This document shows, piece by piece, positions 1 to 9,491 of a DNA stretch of 39,046 nucleotides. Position 1 is the first letter of the stretch, and the number at the start of each line of letters is the position of its first letter. The DNA comes from Spirosoma fluviale (lineage in GTDB: Bacteria > Bacteroidota > Bacteroidia > Cytophagales > Cyclobacteriaceae): assembly GCA_945868725.1 (NCBI GenBank), contig CAMBMU010000018.1:1-39046 (forward strand). The letters run 5' to 3'. The notes under the pieces are model-generated. The model saw nothing but the letters and a program-made list of their open reading frames with translations. It did not search any database and was not told the DNA's origin. Position numbers and translations under genes: made by a program.

Positions 1-205
1 CGATAAGGAGGTCATCCACTCGGAGAAAGTCTGGGAAAGGTACATAGGGTGGGAGCAAAAATAGAAACTTCAAATTACATCCCAGTCACCGTAGCCTTCT
101 AGAGCTCAAAATAATTGCGCGTTCTATTCTATCATTTAACTCTTAATTCAGCACCAATTCGAATTTATGTGGTAACTTAAGTTCACATTGGATTTATCCG
201 TTTTT
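1..205. other. Leader stretch without a supported gene
   Basis: No complete gene is visible. On the minus strand a short open frame starts at an ATG at 43-45 and runs off the left edge (15 codons), so it could be the 5' end of a divergently transcribed gene, but it is far too short to recognise. The first bases superficially resemble the complement of a 16S rRNA 3' end but do not match it. Confidence 0.3.
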
Positions 206-357
206 GGCTACCAAAGGAAATAAGGCTTGAGGTTCAAGTAGGTGAGCTGTGGACCGTGGACCGCCTGTAGACCGCGGTCTATCGTCTGTGGTCGATTATC
301 CGCCGTGATTCACAGCCCTTCTTCCCCTAATAAGAATGCGGATAATCAACTTATTTC
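206..357 (+). repeat. Family A interspersed repeat, copy A1
   Basis: The copy has the conserved head (AAGGCTTGAGGTTCAA from 222), a box of GTGGACC-like words at about 247-293 that includes the perfect palindrome TAGACCGCGGTCTA, and the hairpin arms GATTATCCGC (294-303) and GCGGATAATC (338-347) with a 34-base spacer. It ends a few bases before the ATG of the T9SS gene at 361, and the right arm supplies the last in-frame stop (TAA, 343-345) ahead of that ATG. The same architecture recurs at 8019, 8190, 30785 and 37059. Confidence 0.85.
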
Positions 358-360
358 ATC

Positions 361-3300
361 ATGTACCGGGGAGAACTTCTATTTTTTCTCCTGGCCGTGG
401 GAATTTTTTCGATTGATTTTTTTAAGGTTAGGACAGGTTTATTTTTTGATAGCAGCACCCTTCCTCCAAAAATTACGCAATGGGAACTCGATTCTTGCAC
501 CAGGACCATTTCCGTTCAGGCAGTTACAGGAGGTATTCCTCCCTATGATTTCTATGTCTTCAAACAAGACCCTCTTGACCTGAGCAACTGGCAGGTATAC
601 CGCTTGATTAAGGAGCAGTTGCCCCAAATCTCAAGTTTGCCCCCAGGCACTTACCGGCTCAAGGCAGTGAATGAGGGGGTAACTTCTCCTTCATTTTTCA
701 CCAACATTCTGGAAGTAAATTTTCCTACAGACCCTGAAATCGAGGTCAAGGGAACTACTTCCCTATGTTCGGGATCGATCTCCGATATCGTGCTGCACCT
801 CGCCGATTCGGAGGTTTCCTTGCCTATTCGTTGGACTGCCCGAGTACTGCTAGCCCCCGAAGATGGGGAATTGCTGGGCTACACCAGTAATCCACTAACC
901 CCGCTACTCGAGATTACGGATACCCTGATCAATACAGGAAAGACCCTTGCCAAGGTCTCCTACCAGCTCCAAGCCCTGATCAACGGCTGCCTGCTCCCTG
1001 CTCGTAGGGTAGATGTGCAGGTAAATCCAATTCCAAGAATTGAGGCTACAGTTTCCGAGAGTCTGCTTTGTTCAGGTACTCCCTTTTCCATCTCTATTCT
1101 TCCCAAAAGTTGGGGGGCTAGCCCCATGCAGTTGCGCTGGTCGGCGACACTGCTTTCTGGGCAAGTCATTGGATTAGAACAAGACAATCCATCTCCACTA
1201 GCTCTAATTTCCTCCATCAACCAGACCCTTGTCAATCGAGGAACTGGTCCTGCTCACATTCGCTACACCTTTTATCCTTCCTTCCAAGGCTGTGATGGGG
1301 TTGCTGAAATCGTAGAGGTTGTGCTGCTGCCCGAACCACAAGTTACCCAGCAAGCAGACTTAATCAGTTGCGCAGGAGAATGGGTTTCGGTTCCTGAATT
1401 TAATTCCAACCTTCCTAGCGACTCCCTTGCCTATTCCTGGGAGGTTTTCGATCCTTCCCTTGGTCTCAGCAGCGGTAGGGGGCATCAAATTCCTGCATTT
1501 CAGGCAATCAACAGCAGCATCAGTTTGAAGCGAGTGCTGATTACGGTTACCCCAATACTATACAGCCAAGGCATCTCCTGTACGGGATCGTCTTTTTCAT
1601 TTTCCATCATCGTTAGGCCTCCTTTTGTTCTAAAGGAAGAGTTGTCCAACTATTCAGGCTTTGGCGTATCCTGCGCAGGAGCTGCAGATGGAAAAATCAA
1701 ACTCTACCTCAGTGGAGGGATTTTGCCAGGTGAGGAGCCTAGCTATACCTATTCCTGGACAGGGCCGGAAGGGTTTGTCTCCTCAGCAGCCAACTTGGAA
1801 GGCCTTCAGGCAGGATTGTATCGCCTGCAGGTTTCTACTGGAATGGGCAATTGTCTTATGGAAAAAAGTATGCTGCTCACTCAGCCCGAGAGGCTCCAAA
1901 TCTCCCAATCGCAGGTTACTAGTTTATGCTTCCAAGGGAATGCGGGAAGCATCTCGATCAGGGTATCGGGAGGCAAAGCACCCTATAGCTATGCTTGGAC
2001 TGGGCCGAACGGCTTTATGGCTACTACTGAGGATCTGCAGAATCTAGCTTCAGGCACCTTCCAAGTAACGGTCACAGATGCGATCGGCTGTACGATTACT
2101 GGAACATCCCAAATGATCTCTGAACCCTCTGCCCTCTTACTTACACAAACAAGGGTGGATAATGTCTGCTTCCAAGGAAGAACAGGAAGCATTACGGTAA
2201 CGGCCTCTGGAGGGACGGCACCTTACAGTTATTCCTGGACAGGACCAAATAACTTTAACTCCACGGTAGCCAACCCACAGAACCTGGTATCTGGCAGCTA
2301 CCAAGTGAGGGTGACAGATGCCAACGGCTGTACGATAACTGGAGCACCCCAAACGATATCCGAACCCGCAGCGCTTGCCTTGACTCAAATTAAGGTGGAT
2401 AATATTTGTTTCCAGGGGGCTAAAGGTAGCATATCCATTACCACTTCGGGAGGCACAGCTCCCTACAGTTATGCTTGGACTGGTCCGAATGAATTTGTAG
2501 CTACCACAGAGGATCTGCAGAATCTAGCTTCCGGTACCTTCCAAGTAACGGTCACAGATGCGAACGGCTGTACGATTACTGGAGCACCCCAAACAATTAC
2601 CGAGCCTAGCCCCCTACTTCTCAATGCCCTGATCCAATCCGAAACCTGTGCGGATTCCAAGGATGGACGCATCGAAGTGACGCCTACCGGAGGATTGCCA
2701 CCCTACCAAATTCGATGGGAGCATGGACTGACGGGTGCGGTAGCAACAGGACTTGGCCCAGGAACTTACCGAGTTACCCTGACCGATCAAGGCGGATGCA
2801 TGCAATCAGCGGAGTACCTATTGCTCCCCATTCCCTTACTTCGCCTGGAAGGGACAGTTACCTATCAAGCCAGCTCCCTTCAAATTTCAGCACTCCTGCA
2901 ATCCGATGCACAAGGCGGTACACCACCCTATACCTACCGCTGGAATACAGGGCAAACTACCCCTTCGCTCACCGTAGCGGAGAGCGGAACCTTTACCCTT
3001 CAACTTAAGGATTCAAAGGGCTGTATTCAAGAAAAGGAATTTGCAGTTGCTCTCCCGCTTCCCTTATCCATAGCCGTTGCGGTGGCGACGGTGCCGCTTT
3101 GCGAGGAGCAAGGCCAAGAAACAACGCTCCAACTCAGCATCAGCCATGGCTTGCCTCCCTACCAAATCACCTGGACCATGGGATCGGTTACTGCCACAGG
3201 GATACAATTCATTACTCGGGAATCGGGCCTGGTAGAAGTGGAAGTGCGGGATGCACTTGGCCTTATCCAAAAACGAGCGATTGCCATCCCTCCACGACAA

Positions 3301-3837
3301 ACGGGATCCCTGGATTTTGCCCATTCGTTTGAAAGTCAGCCGCAATTCCAATCGGATCTGGTGGGCTTCAAAGGGGTATTTCGCCCGATTGCCACCTGGC
3401 CCCATCAAGTGATCTCCTGGGATTTTGGAGACGGCACAAGCAGTGCAGAAGGCAGCCCAACCCATACCTACATTCTCAAAGGAAGGTATACCGTGACCCT
3501 GACGGTATTGGATGCCGCGGGTTGCCTTATCAAGGCCAGCAAAGAAGTACAAATCCTTGACTATTATCTAGAAATCCCAAATGTCTTTACCCCCAACGGC
3601 GATCTTCTCAACGACACCTTCTTCCCCAAGTTTCGGTTCATTACCAACCTGAAGCTGCAAGTGATGAACAAATGGGGGGAACTGATCTACCGCTCCCAAG
3701 GTCAGGAAGGTTCCGGCTGGGACGGAACCGTCGCGGGTCAAAAAGCCCCCGAAGGAGTCTATGTGTACAAGATCAGCTACCAGGTTCCGGATGGACGCTT
3801 CTTTACTTCTTCTTCCACCTTTCTATTGGCCCGATGA
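361..3837 (+). CDS. T9SS type-B cargo protein with SprB-like repeats, PKD domain and gliding-motility C-terminal domain
   Basis: A 1158-residue surface or secreted protein, probably an adhesin, exported by the type IX secretion system. The N-terminus is hydrophobic (about residues 6-21) but lacks the usual basic start and a clear cleavage site. Residues about 430-900 hold SprB-like repeats, each with a CFQG-type start, a GGxxPYSYxWTGP core and a VTVTDxxGC end; three of them have a period of exactly 240 bp (80 residues). A PKD domain (WDFGDGTSS, HTY) follows at about 1000-1065. The end, from VFTPNGDLLNDTF at residue 1075, is the gliding-motility-associated C-terminal domain with KWGELIYRS, GWDGT and PEGVYVY, which is the type-B sorting signal. 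The next gene, PorP/SprF, overlaps by 4 bases, the normal partner arrangement for such cargo. Repeat A1 abuts the start. The ligand is unknown. Confidence 0.92.
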   Translation: MYRGELLFFLLAVGIFSIDFFKVRTGLFFDSSTLPPKITQWELDSCTRTISVQAVTGGIPPYDFYVFKQDPLDLSNWQVYRLIKEQLPQISSLPPGTYRLKAVNEGVTSPSFFTNILEVNFPTDPEIEVKGTTSLCSGSISDIVLHLADSEVSLPIRWTARVLLAPEDGELLGYTSNPLTPLLEITDTLINTGKTLAKVSYQLQALINGCLLPARRVDVQVNPIPRIEATVSESLLCSGTPFSISILPKSWGASPMQLRWSATLLSGQVIGLEQDNPSPLALISSINQTLVNRGTGPAHIRYTFYPSFQGCDGVAEIVEVVLLPEPQVTQQADLISCAGEWVSVPEFNSNLPSDSLAYSWEVFDPSLGLSSGRGHQIPAFQAINSSISLKRVLITVTPILYSQGISCTGSSFSFSIIVRPPFVLKEELSNYSGFGVSCAGAADGKIKLYLSGGILPGEEPSYTYSWTGPEGFVSSAANLEGLQAGLYRLQVSTGMGNCLMEKSMLLTQPERLQISQSQVTSLCFQGNAGSISIRVSGGKAPYSYAWTGPNGFMATTEDLQNLASGTFQVTVTDAIGCTITGTSQMISEPSALLLTQTRVDNVCFQGRTGSITVTASGGTAPYSYSWTGPNNFNSTVANPQNLVSGSYQVRVTDANGCTITGAPQTISEPAALALTQIKVDNICFQGAKGSISITTSGGTAPYSYAWTGPNEFVATTEDLQNLASGTFQVTVTDANGCTITGAPQTITEPSPLLLNALIQSETCADSKDGRIEVTPTGGLPPYQIRWEHGLTGAVATGLGPGTYRVTLTDQGGCMQSAEYLLLPIPLLRLEGTVTYQASSLQISALLQSDAQGGTPPYTYRWNTGQTTPSLTVAESGTFTLQLKDSKGCIQEKEFAVALPLPLSIAVAVATVPLCEEQGQETTLQLSISHGLPPYQITWTMGSVTATGIQFITRESGLVEVEVRDALGLIQKRAIAIPPRQTGSLDFAHSFESQPQFQSDLVGFKGVFRPIATWPHQVISWDFGDGTSSAEGSPTHTYILKGRYTVTLTVLDAAGCLIKASKEVQILDYYLEIPNVFTPNGDLLNDTFFPKFRFITNLKLQVMNKWGELIYRSQGQEGSGWDGTVAGQKAPEGVYVYKISYQVPDGRFFTSSSTFLLAR

Positions 3838-4865
3838 ACCAGAACCTAAAATCCACCTTTTTCGTCCTGAGTTTGCTGCTCCTCTGTTTTCAGGGGAGAG
3901 CTCAGGATTTTCAATTTTCCCAGTTCTATGCAGCTCCCCTGTACCTCAACCCCGCGCTGACGGGCATCAGCCAGGAAACCCGCATGGGATCGGTGTACCG
4001 CAAGCAGTGGCCAGGCTTAGACTACCAATTCACTGCGTTTACCGCCTACCTAGATCACTACAGCTTTGATCACAAAAGTGGAGTTGGACTCAGTGTGAGC
4101 TCCTTCTCGGAGGAGTTTTTGAAACTCAATACCAGCGATATCTCAGGGTACTACGCCTACAACCTGCAGCTCTCTGAGCGTGTAGCCTTTCAGCTAGGGA
4201 CCCAGATCTCCTACATCCAAAAGCGGGGGACACTGGAAAACCTGCTTTTTGGAGATCAAATCGATGTCTTCAACCAAGCGCTCTTTCCAAGTTCAGCCGA
4301 TGCGGTAGGTGGCTTGGAGCCCTTCAGTTATTTTTCTGTGGGTCTAGGAGGGGTGTTTACCTGGGACAAACTCTGGATTGGGATTTCTGGCCACCACTTG
4401 AATCGTCCAAACCTGGCTTTTTATGTGCGGGATGGGCAAACGCAGCATTGGCCCAAGTATTCCATCCAAGCAGGCTACACCATTCCGCTCGATGACCCCG
4501 AATTTTGGGAGGAGGGCTCCGGGAAATTTGTGCATCTGATGGCCAACTACAAGCGTCAAGGTCCCTTCCAATTTGTAGATGCTGGGCTGCAGGTGCTGCT
4601 CAACCAGCTAGTCATCGGTGTAGGATTTCGGAGTCTTCCGATCCAATCGGACTTGCCCAAGCGGGAGTCAGTGATTGGGCTAGTTGGACTCAACCTTTCC
4701 TCTGGGCTGGCCTTTGGCTACAGCTACGACTACCCGATTTCGGATGTCGGCTCCCAGACCCTAGGTTCACACGAACTGAGTTTGCGCTACCAGTTTTTCT
4801 ACGGCAGCCCGAAGTCCCGAGGGCAGCGCTCCCGGGTGCTGCCCTGCTTTTCCTACCTGCGGTGA
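3834..4865 (+). CDS. PorP/SprF family type IX secretion system membrane protein
   Basis: A 343-residue outer-membrane barrel of the PorP/SprF family. Family members pair with individual T9SS cargo proteins and assist their export or surface attachment. The start is the ATG at 3834, which overlaps the stop of the upstream cargo gene (ATGA) and is followed by a good signal peptide (MNQNLKSTFFVLSLLLL, cleaved near GRAQ). The longer open frame upstream is only the shadow of gene 1. Family hallmarks are QDFQFSQFYAAPLYLNPALTG straight after the signal peptide, the repeated aromatic/glycine barrel strands, and a C-terminal strand ending in LSLRYQFFYG. Overlap with the SprB-repeat gene implies translational coupling and a shared function. 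The last about 17 residues extend past the usual barrel end. Confidence 0.93.
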   Translation: MNQNLKSTFFVLSLLLLCFQGRAQDFQFSQFYAAPLYLNPALTGISQETRMGSVYRKQWPGLDYQFTAFTAYLDHYSFDHKSGVGLSVSSFSEEFLKLNTSDISGYYAYNLQLSERVAFQLGTQISYIQKRGTLENLLFGDQIDVFNQALFPSSADAVGGLEPFSYFSVGLGGVFTWDKLWIGISGHHLNRPNLAFYVRDGQTQHWPKYSIQAGYTIPLDDPEFWEEGSGKFVHLMANYKRQGPFQFVDAGLQVLLNQLVIGVGFRSLPIQSDLPKRESVIGLVGLNLSSGLAFGYSYDYPISDVGSQTLGSHELSLRYQFFYGSPKSRGQRSRVLPCFSYLR

Positions 4866-4923
4866 TTTACCCCTAGCCAGCTAGCTACTTGTTTCGAATT
4901 CGTGGCTTTACCTAGGATTGTTG

Positions 4924-4931
4924 TACCTTTG
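4924..4931 (+). promoter_or_regulatory. Bacteroidota -7 element for the RNA methyltransferase gene
   Basis: TACCTTTG matches the TAnnTTTG consensus exactly and lies 17 bases before the ATG at 4949. No strong -33 TTTG is seen; TTCG at 4899-4902 has acceptable spacing. Confidence 0.5.
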
Positions 4932-4948
4932 CCTCAGAATTTTGATTT

Positions 4949-6136
4949 ATGAAGTTACACAACAACACCATCAGAGGCGTTCACACAGCCTTGGAAGCTA
5001 TTTTTGAACAAGGGCACTATGCGGATAAGGTAATTGAGCGCACGCTAAAGTCCAACCCCAAGTGGGGTGCAAAGGACCGTTCATTCATTGCGGAGACCAC
5101 CTACGAGATGGTGCGCTGGTGGCGATTGGTCAATTTTCTCAGCCCCTCCAAGGACCCTTGGGACCTCTTCGGTACCTATTGGTTGATGCAGGGAAATGAG
5201 CTTCCCCCTTGGGATGAATTTGCACGCCTACAACCCGAAAAAATCAAATCAAAATACGAGGGAATCACTGATCCAGGATTATTGGAATCCATTCCCGATT
5301 GGCTCCAAACTTTAGGATCCCAAGAGTTGGGGGAGAAGTGGGAAGCAGAAATCCACGCCCTCAACGAGGAGGCGGAAGTGGTGTTGCGCGTCAATACACT
5401 CAAGACCACTCGGGAGCGACTCAAAAATCTCTTGGAAGCGGATGGCATCCGAAGTTATTTGGTCAAAGGTTACCCAGATGCCTTGGTGCTGGAGGAGCGC
5501 CAAAATGTGTTTCGCCATCCATCCTTCAAGGAGGGTTTGTTTGAGGTGCAAGATGCCAGCTCCCAGTTGGTAGCCGCCGCACTCCAGGTGGAGCCAGGCA
5601 TGCGCGTCATCGACGCCTGTGCTGGTGCTGGAGGAAAGTCCCTTCACCTTGCTGCGCTGATGGGCAATAAGGGCAAGGTCATCTCCATGGATGTCGAAGA
5701 GTGGAAGTTGCAGCAGGCCAAGCTCCGAGCACGGAGAAATGGGGTTTCCATCTTTGAACCCAAAATCATTGAAGGTTCCAAGACCATCAAGCGCCTCAAG
5801 GAATCTGCCGATCGCCTGCTGCTCGACGTGCCTTGCTCCGGATTAGGGGTGCTGCGCAGAAATCCAGATACGAAGTGGAAGGTTTCGCTAGAGTCGCTAG
5901 AAAAGGTACAAAAAACACAGCAGGAACTTCTCCAATCCTATCCCTCCATGTTGAAAAAAGGAGGACAGCTGGTCTATGCTACCTGTAGCATCTTGCCTTC
6001 GGAAAATGAGGAGCAGATCAAAAAGTTTTTGGCATCTGAGGCGGGCAAAGACTTTGAGTTGCTCGAAGAACGCAAGGTCTTCGCCCAAGAAAGCGGCTTT
6101 GATGGGTTTTATATTGCACGATTGTTGAAGAAGTAA
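4949..6136 (+). CDS. RsmB/NOP2-family SAM-dependent rRNA (cytosine-5) methyltransferase
   Basis: A 395-residue RNA m5C methyltransferase that probably methylates a cytosine in 16S rRNA. The N-terminal about 140 residues look like the helical NusB/RNA-binding part of RsmB. The Rossmann domain has the SAM-binding loop DACAGAGGK (222-230) and the acidic ribose ligand in SMDVEE (about 246-251). Both catalytic cysteines are present: motif IV DVPCSGLG (Cys296) and motif VI ATCSILP (Cys346), the pair used for covalent catalysis and release. The conserved RRNPDTKW follows motif IV. The gene has its own -7 element and stands alone. The family is certain; whether the target is C967 or another site is not readable from sequence. 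Confidence 0.93.
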   Translation: MKLHNNTIRGVHTALEAIFEQGHYADKVIERTLKSNPKWGAKDRSFIAETTYEMVRWWRLVNFLSPSKDPWDLFGTYWLMQGNELPPWDEFARLQPEKIKSKYEGITDPGLLESIPDWLQTLGSQELGEKWEAEIHALNEEAEVVLRVNTLKTTRERLKNLLEADGIRSYLVKGYPDALVLEERQNVFRHPSFKEGLFEVQDASSQLVAAALQVEPGMRVIDACAGAGGKSLHLAALMGNKGKVISMDVEEWKLQQAKLRARRNGVSIFEPKIIEGSKTIKRLKESADRLLLDVPCSGLGVLRRNPDTKWKVSLESLEKVQKTQQELLQSYPSMLKKGGQLVYATCSILPSENEEQIKKFLASEAGKDFELLEERKVFAQESGFDGFYIARLLKK

Positions 6137-6139
6137 TTT

Positions 6140-6365
6140 GTCAACAGTTGACGGACCACAGTCCACTGCCAAGTCGTTGTGCAACTGGATTTAGAATCTA
6201 AATTTTAGTACGTTTTTAGTAGCACCATGATTTACAGTGAACAGTCGACCGTGAACTTTGACAACTGCCGACAGCAAGTTGTGGTTATATGAAGTTTAGC
6301 ATCCGAATTTAGATAGGCACTATTCTTTACGGAGCAGAATCATCTGTGGACTGTGGACCGTTGAC
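6140..6365 (+). repeat. Family B repeats, two adjacent diverged copies
   Basis: This fills nearly all of the 325-base gap between the methyltransferase gene and guaB. The first copy runs from GTCAACAGTTGACGG (6140) to about 6262. The second runs from about 6259 to CTGTGGACCGTTGAC (6365). Each has complementary ends built from GTCAAC/GTTGAC and GTCCAC/GTGGAC words around an A/T-rich core. They are more diverged than the copies near 14.5 kb. Nothing protein-coding is visible. Confidence 0.75.
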
Positions 6366-6417
6366 ATCTTCCTAATTTATTTTTAGACTTTTCTGGGATT
6401 GCAACACAAATTCCATG

Positions 6418-6425
6418 TAACTTTG
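6418..6425 (+). promoter_or_regulatory. Bacteroidota -7 element for guaB
   Basis: TAACTTTG fits TAnnTTTG exactly, with a TTG at 6399-6401 as a possible -33 at a rather short spacing of 16 bases. It would give a leader of about 30 bases before the guaB ATG at 6462. Confidence 0.5.
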
Positions 6426-6437
6426 ACGGGCAAATAG

Positions 6438-7940
<1,503 letters not shown>

Positions 7941-7947
7941 GCAAGGG

Positions 7948-7980
7948 AAACCGGTCTAAAAGCCGGTTTTCTTATTGTTT
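7948..7980 (+). terminator. Rho-independent terminator of guaB
   Basis: AAACCGG (7948-7954) pairs with CCGGTTT (7963-7969) over a short loop and is followed by a T-rich tail. It begins 8 bases after the guaB stop. Confidence 0.85.
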
Positions 7981-8018
7981 TTGTGATTATCTGCTGTGAA
8001 GGCGGTAGCTAACTAACT

Positions 8019-8164
8019 TAAAGGAGGCGTGAAGTTTAAAAGAATGTGCTGTGGTCTGTGGACGGCCTGTAGACTGTGGTCTGTCAGCTGTAGACGATTA
8101 TCCGCCAATGTCAAACCTTGTTTAGGGCCACTTGGCTAAATTGCGGATAATCCTTTTATTTTTG
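8019..8164 (+). repeat. Family A interspersed repeat, copy A2
   Basis: The head is diverged (GGAGGCGTGAAGTTTAAA from 8023). The box at about 8048-8095 is made of CTGTGG, GTGGAC and TAGAC words. The arms are GATTATCCGC (8096-8105) and GCGGATAATC (8143-8152), with a 37-base spacer. TATTTTTG (8157-8164), a -7-like octamer, follows the right arm. Between the guaB terminator and this copy, GATTATCTGC at 7984 looks like a decayed arm of another copy. Confidence 0.8.
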
Positions 8165-8189
8165 TTTGATTTTACCGCTTTTCAACACT

Positions 8190-8342
8190 AACCAGAGAAA
8201 AAAAGGCTTGAGGTTCAATTAGGTGAGCTGTGGACCGTTGACAGCCTGTGGGCCGTGGTCCATGGTCTGTCAACGATTATCCGCAGTTTTTAATAGGCGA
8301 GCTGAGCTACTGGCATGATTGCGGATAATCTATTTATTTTTG
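8190..8342 (+). repeat. Family A interspersed repeat, copy A3
   Basis: A complete copy: ACCAGAGAAAAAAAGG head, TTGAGGTTCAA, and a box at about 8229-8274 with flanks GTTGACAG and CTGTCAAC that can pair with each other. The arms are GATTATCCGC (8275-8284) and GCGGATAATC (8321-8330) around a 36-base spacer. It lies directly in tandem with A2 and ends 43 bases before the pyrD ATG. Confidence 0.85.
8335..8342 (+). promoter_or_regulatory. Possible pyrD -7 element contributed by repeat A3
   Basis: TATTTTTG fits TAnnTTTG. The only upstream TTG (8319-8321) overlaps the right arm and sits at a short spacing of 13 bases, so promoter activity is uncertain. Confidence 0.35.
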
Positions 8343-8385
8343 TTCCATCCGCTTACAAAAAGCGATTTTGCTCTGCCCAGCCTCT

Positions 8386-9438
8386 ATGTTTTCTACGGTA
8401 TACAAGAAAATTCTCAAACCCCTCCTTTTTCTGCTGCAGCCGGAAACAGCCCATCACTTTACTTTTGGGATGATCAAATGGGCCTTTAACTTTCCCCTAG
8501 TGAAGCCAATTTTGCATTCCCTATTCAAATTGGAGGATCCCCGTTTGCAACGGGAAGTCTTTGGATTGAAATTTTCCAACCCTGTTGGCCTGGCTGCTGG
8601 CTTTGACAAGGACGCACACTTGATTGATGAGATGGCGATGCTCGGATTTGGATTTATTGAAATCGGGACGCTCACCCCAAAGCCCCAAGAAGGCAATCCC
8701 CAGCCCCGACTCTATCGACTGCCCCAAGATGAGGCCCTGATCAATCGCATGGGCTTCAACAATGGAGGAGTGCTGGGCGCCATCGACCGGCTCAAAAAAA
8801 GAAAATCTTCAGTCATCGTAGGAGGGAATATTGGAAAAAATAAAGTGACTCCCAATGAGGATGCACTAGACGATTACTTGTATTGCTTAGAAGCCTTGCA
8901 TCCCTATGTAGACTATTTTGCGGTGAATGTAAGTTCGCCCAATACCCCCAACCTCCGGGATCTGCAGGAAAAGGAACCTTTGAAAAAACTATTGCTAGGC
9001 GTGAAGGCTGCCAATGCGCAGCACCGGCAGCCCAAGCCGATCTTGCTAAAGATCGCTCCAGACCTGAGCAATGGACAGCTAGACGACATCATCGAGATCG
9101 TACGAGAAACGCAAATTGAGGGCGTCATCGCCACCAATACCACACTGGATCGTTCCAATTTAAGTACTGATCCGACCAACCTAGAACGCATCGGTGCAGG
9201 CGGACTGAGTGGAAAGGTTTTGGAAAAAAGGAGTACGGAAGTCATCCGTTACCTTTACCAGCAGTCTGGAGGAGCTTTTCCAATTGTCGGTGTAGGAGGA
9301 GTTTTCTCCGCACAAGATGCGATTGAGAAGCTGGAGGCAGGCGCAAGCCTGGTTCAAGTGTACTCGGGCATGATTTATGAGGGACCAAGCTTGATCAAAG
9401 AAATCAAGAAGGGTCTTCAGCTATATTTCGCAAAGTAA
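8386..9438 (+). CDS. pyrD: Quinone-dependent (class 2) dihydroorotate dehydrogenase
   Basis: Oxidises dihydroorotate to orotate with FMN and passes electrons to the membrane quinone; fourth step of pyrimidine synthesis. I take the ATG at 8386 (350 residues, [15 protein letters not shown]); the open frame reaches back to a TTG at 8368 but the extra six residues add nothing to the family alignment. The class 2 N-terminal helical extension that contacts membrane and quinone is present (residues 1-40). The barrel shows [13 protein letters not shown], the [19 protein letters not shown] block, NRMGFNN, the catalytic-serine region [14 protein letters not shown], and phosphate-binding [11 protein letters not shown]. 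ftsK follows 53 bases downstream on the same strand. Confidence 0.97.
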   Translation: MFSTVYKKILKPLLFLLQPETAHHFTFGMIKWAFNFPLVKPILHSLFKLEDPRLQREVFGLKFSNPVGLAAGFDKDAHLIDEMAMLGFGFIEIGTLTPKPQEGNPQPRLYRLPQDEALINRMGFNNGGVLGAIDRLKKRKSSVIVGGNIGKNKVTPNEDALDDYLYCLEALHPYVDYFAVNVSSPNTPNLRDLQEKEPLKKLLLGVKAANAQHRQPKPILLKIAPDLSNGQLDDIIEIVRETQIEGVIATNTTLDRSNLSTDPTNLERIGAGGLSGKVLEKRSTEVIRYLYQQSGGAFPIVGVGGVFSAQDAIEKLEAGASLVQVYSGMIYEGPSLIKEIKKGLQLYFAK

Positions 9439-9491
9439 GTTGGCATTCTTCTCACTTTTGGCTAACATTAACCTTCGTATTTTATTCGCAA

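Noticed and set aside
1-20. AAGGAGGT followed by CATCC at the left edge, resembling the complement of a 16S rRNA 3' end.
   Set aside because: The rRNA end is nearly invariant and would read AAGGAGGTG(A/T)TCC; the mismatches and the following sequence do not fit 16S.
1-45. Minus-strand open frame of 15 codons running off the edge.
   Set aside because: Too short to support as a gene; no recognisable motif.
242-583. 113-codon plus-strand frame overlapping repeat A1 and the start of the T9SS gene.
   Set aside because: It begins inside the repeat, lies in another frame of the cargo gene, and has no family features.
3064-3552. 162-codon minus-strand frame inside the T9SS cargo gene.
   Set aside because: Shadow of the coding strand; its translation matches nothing I recognise.
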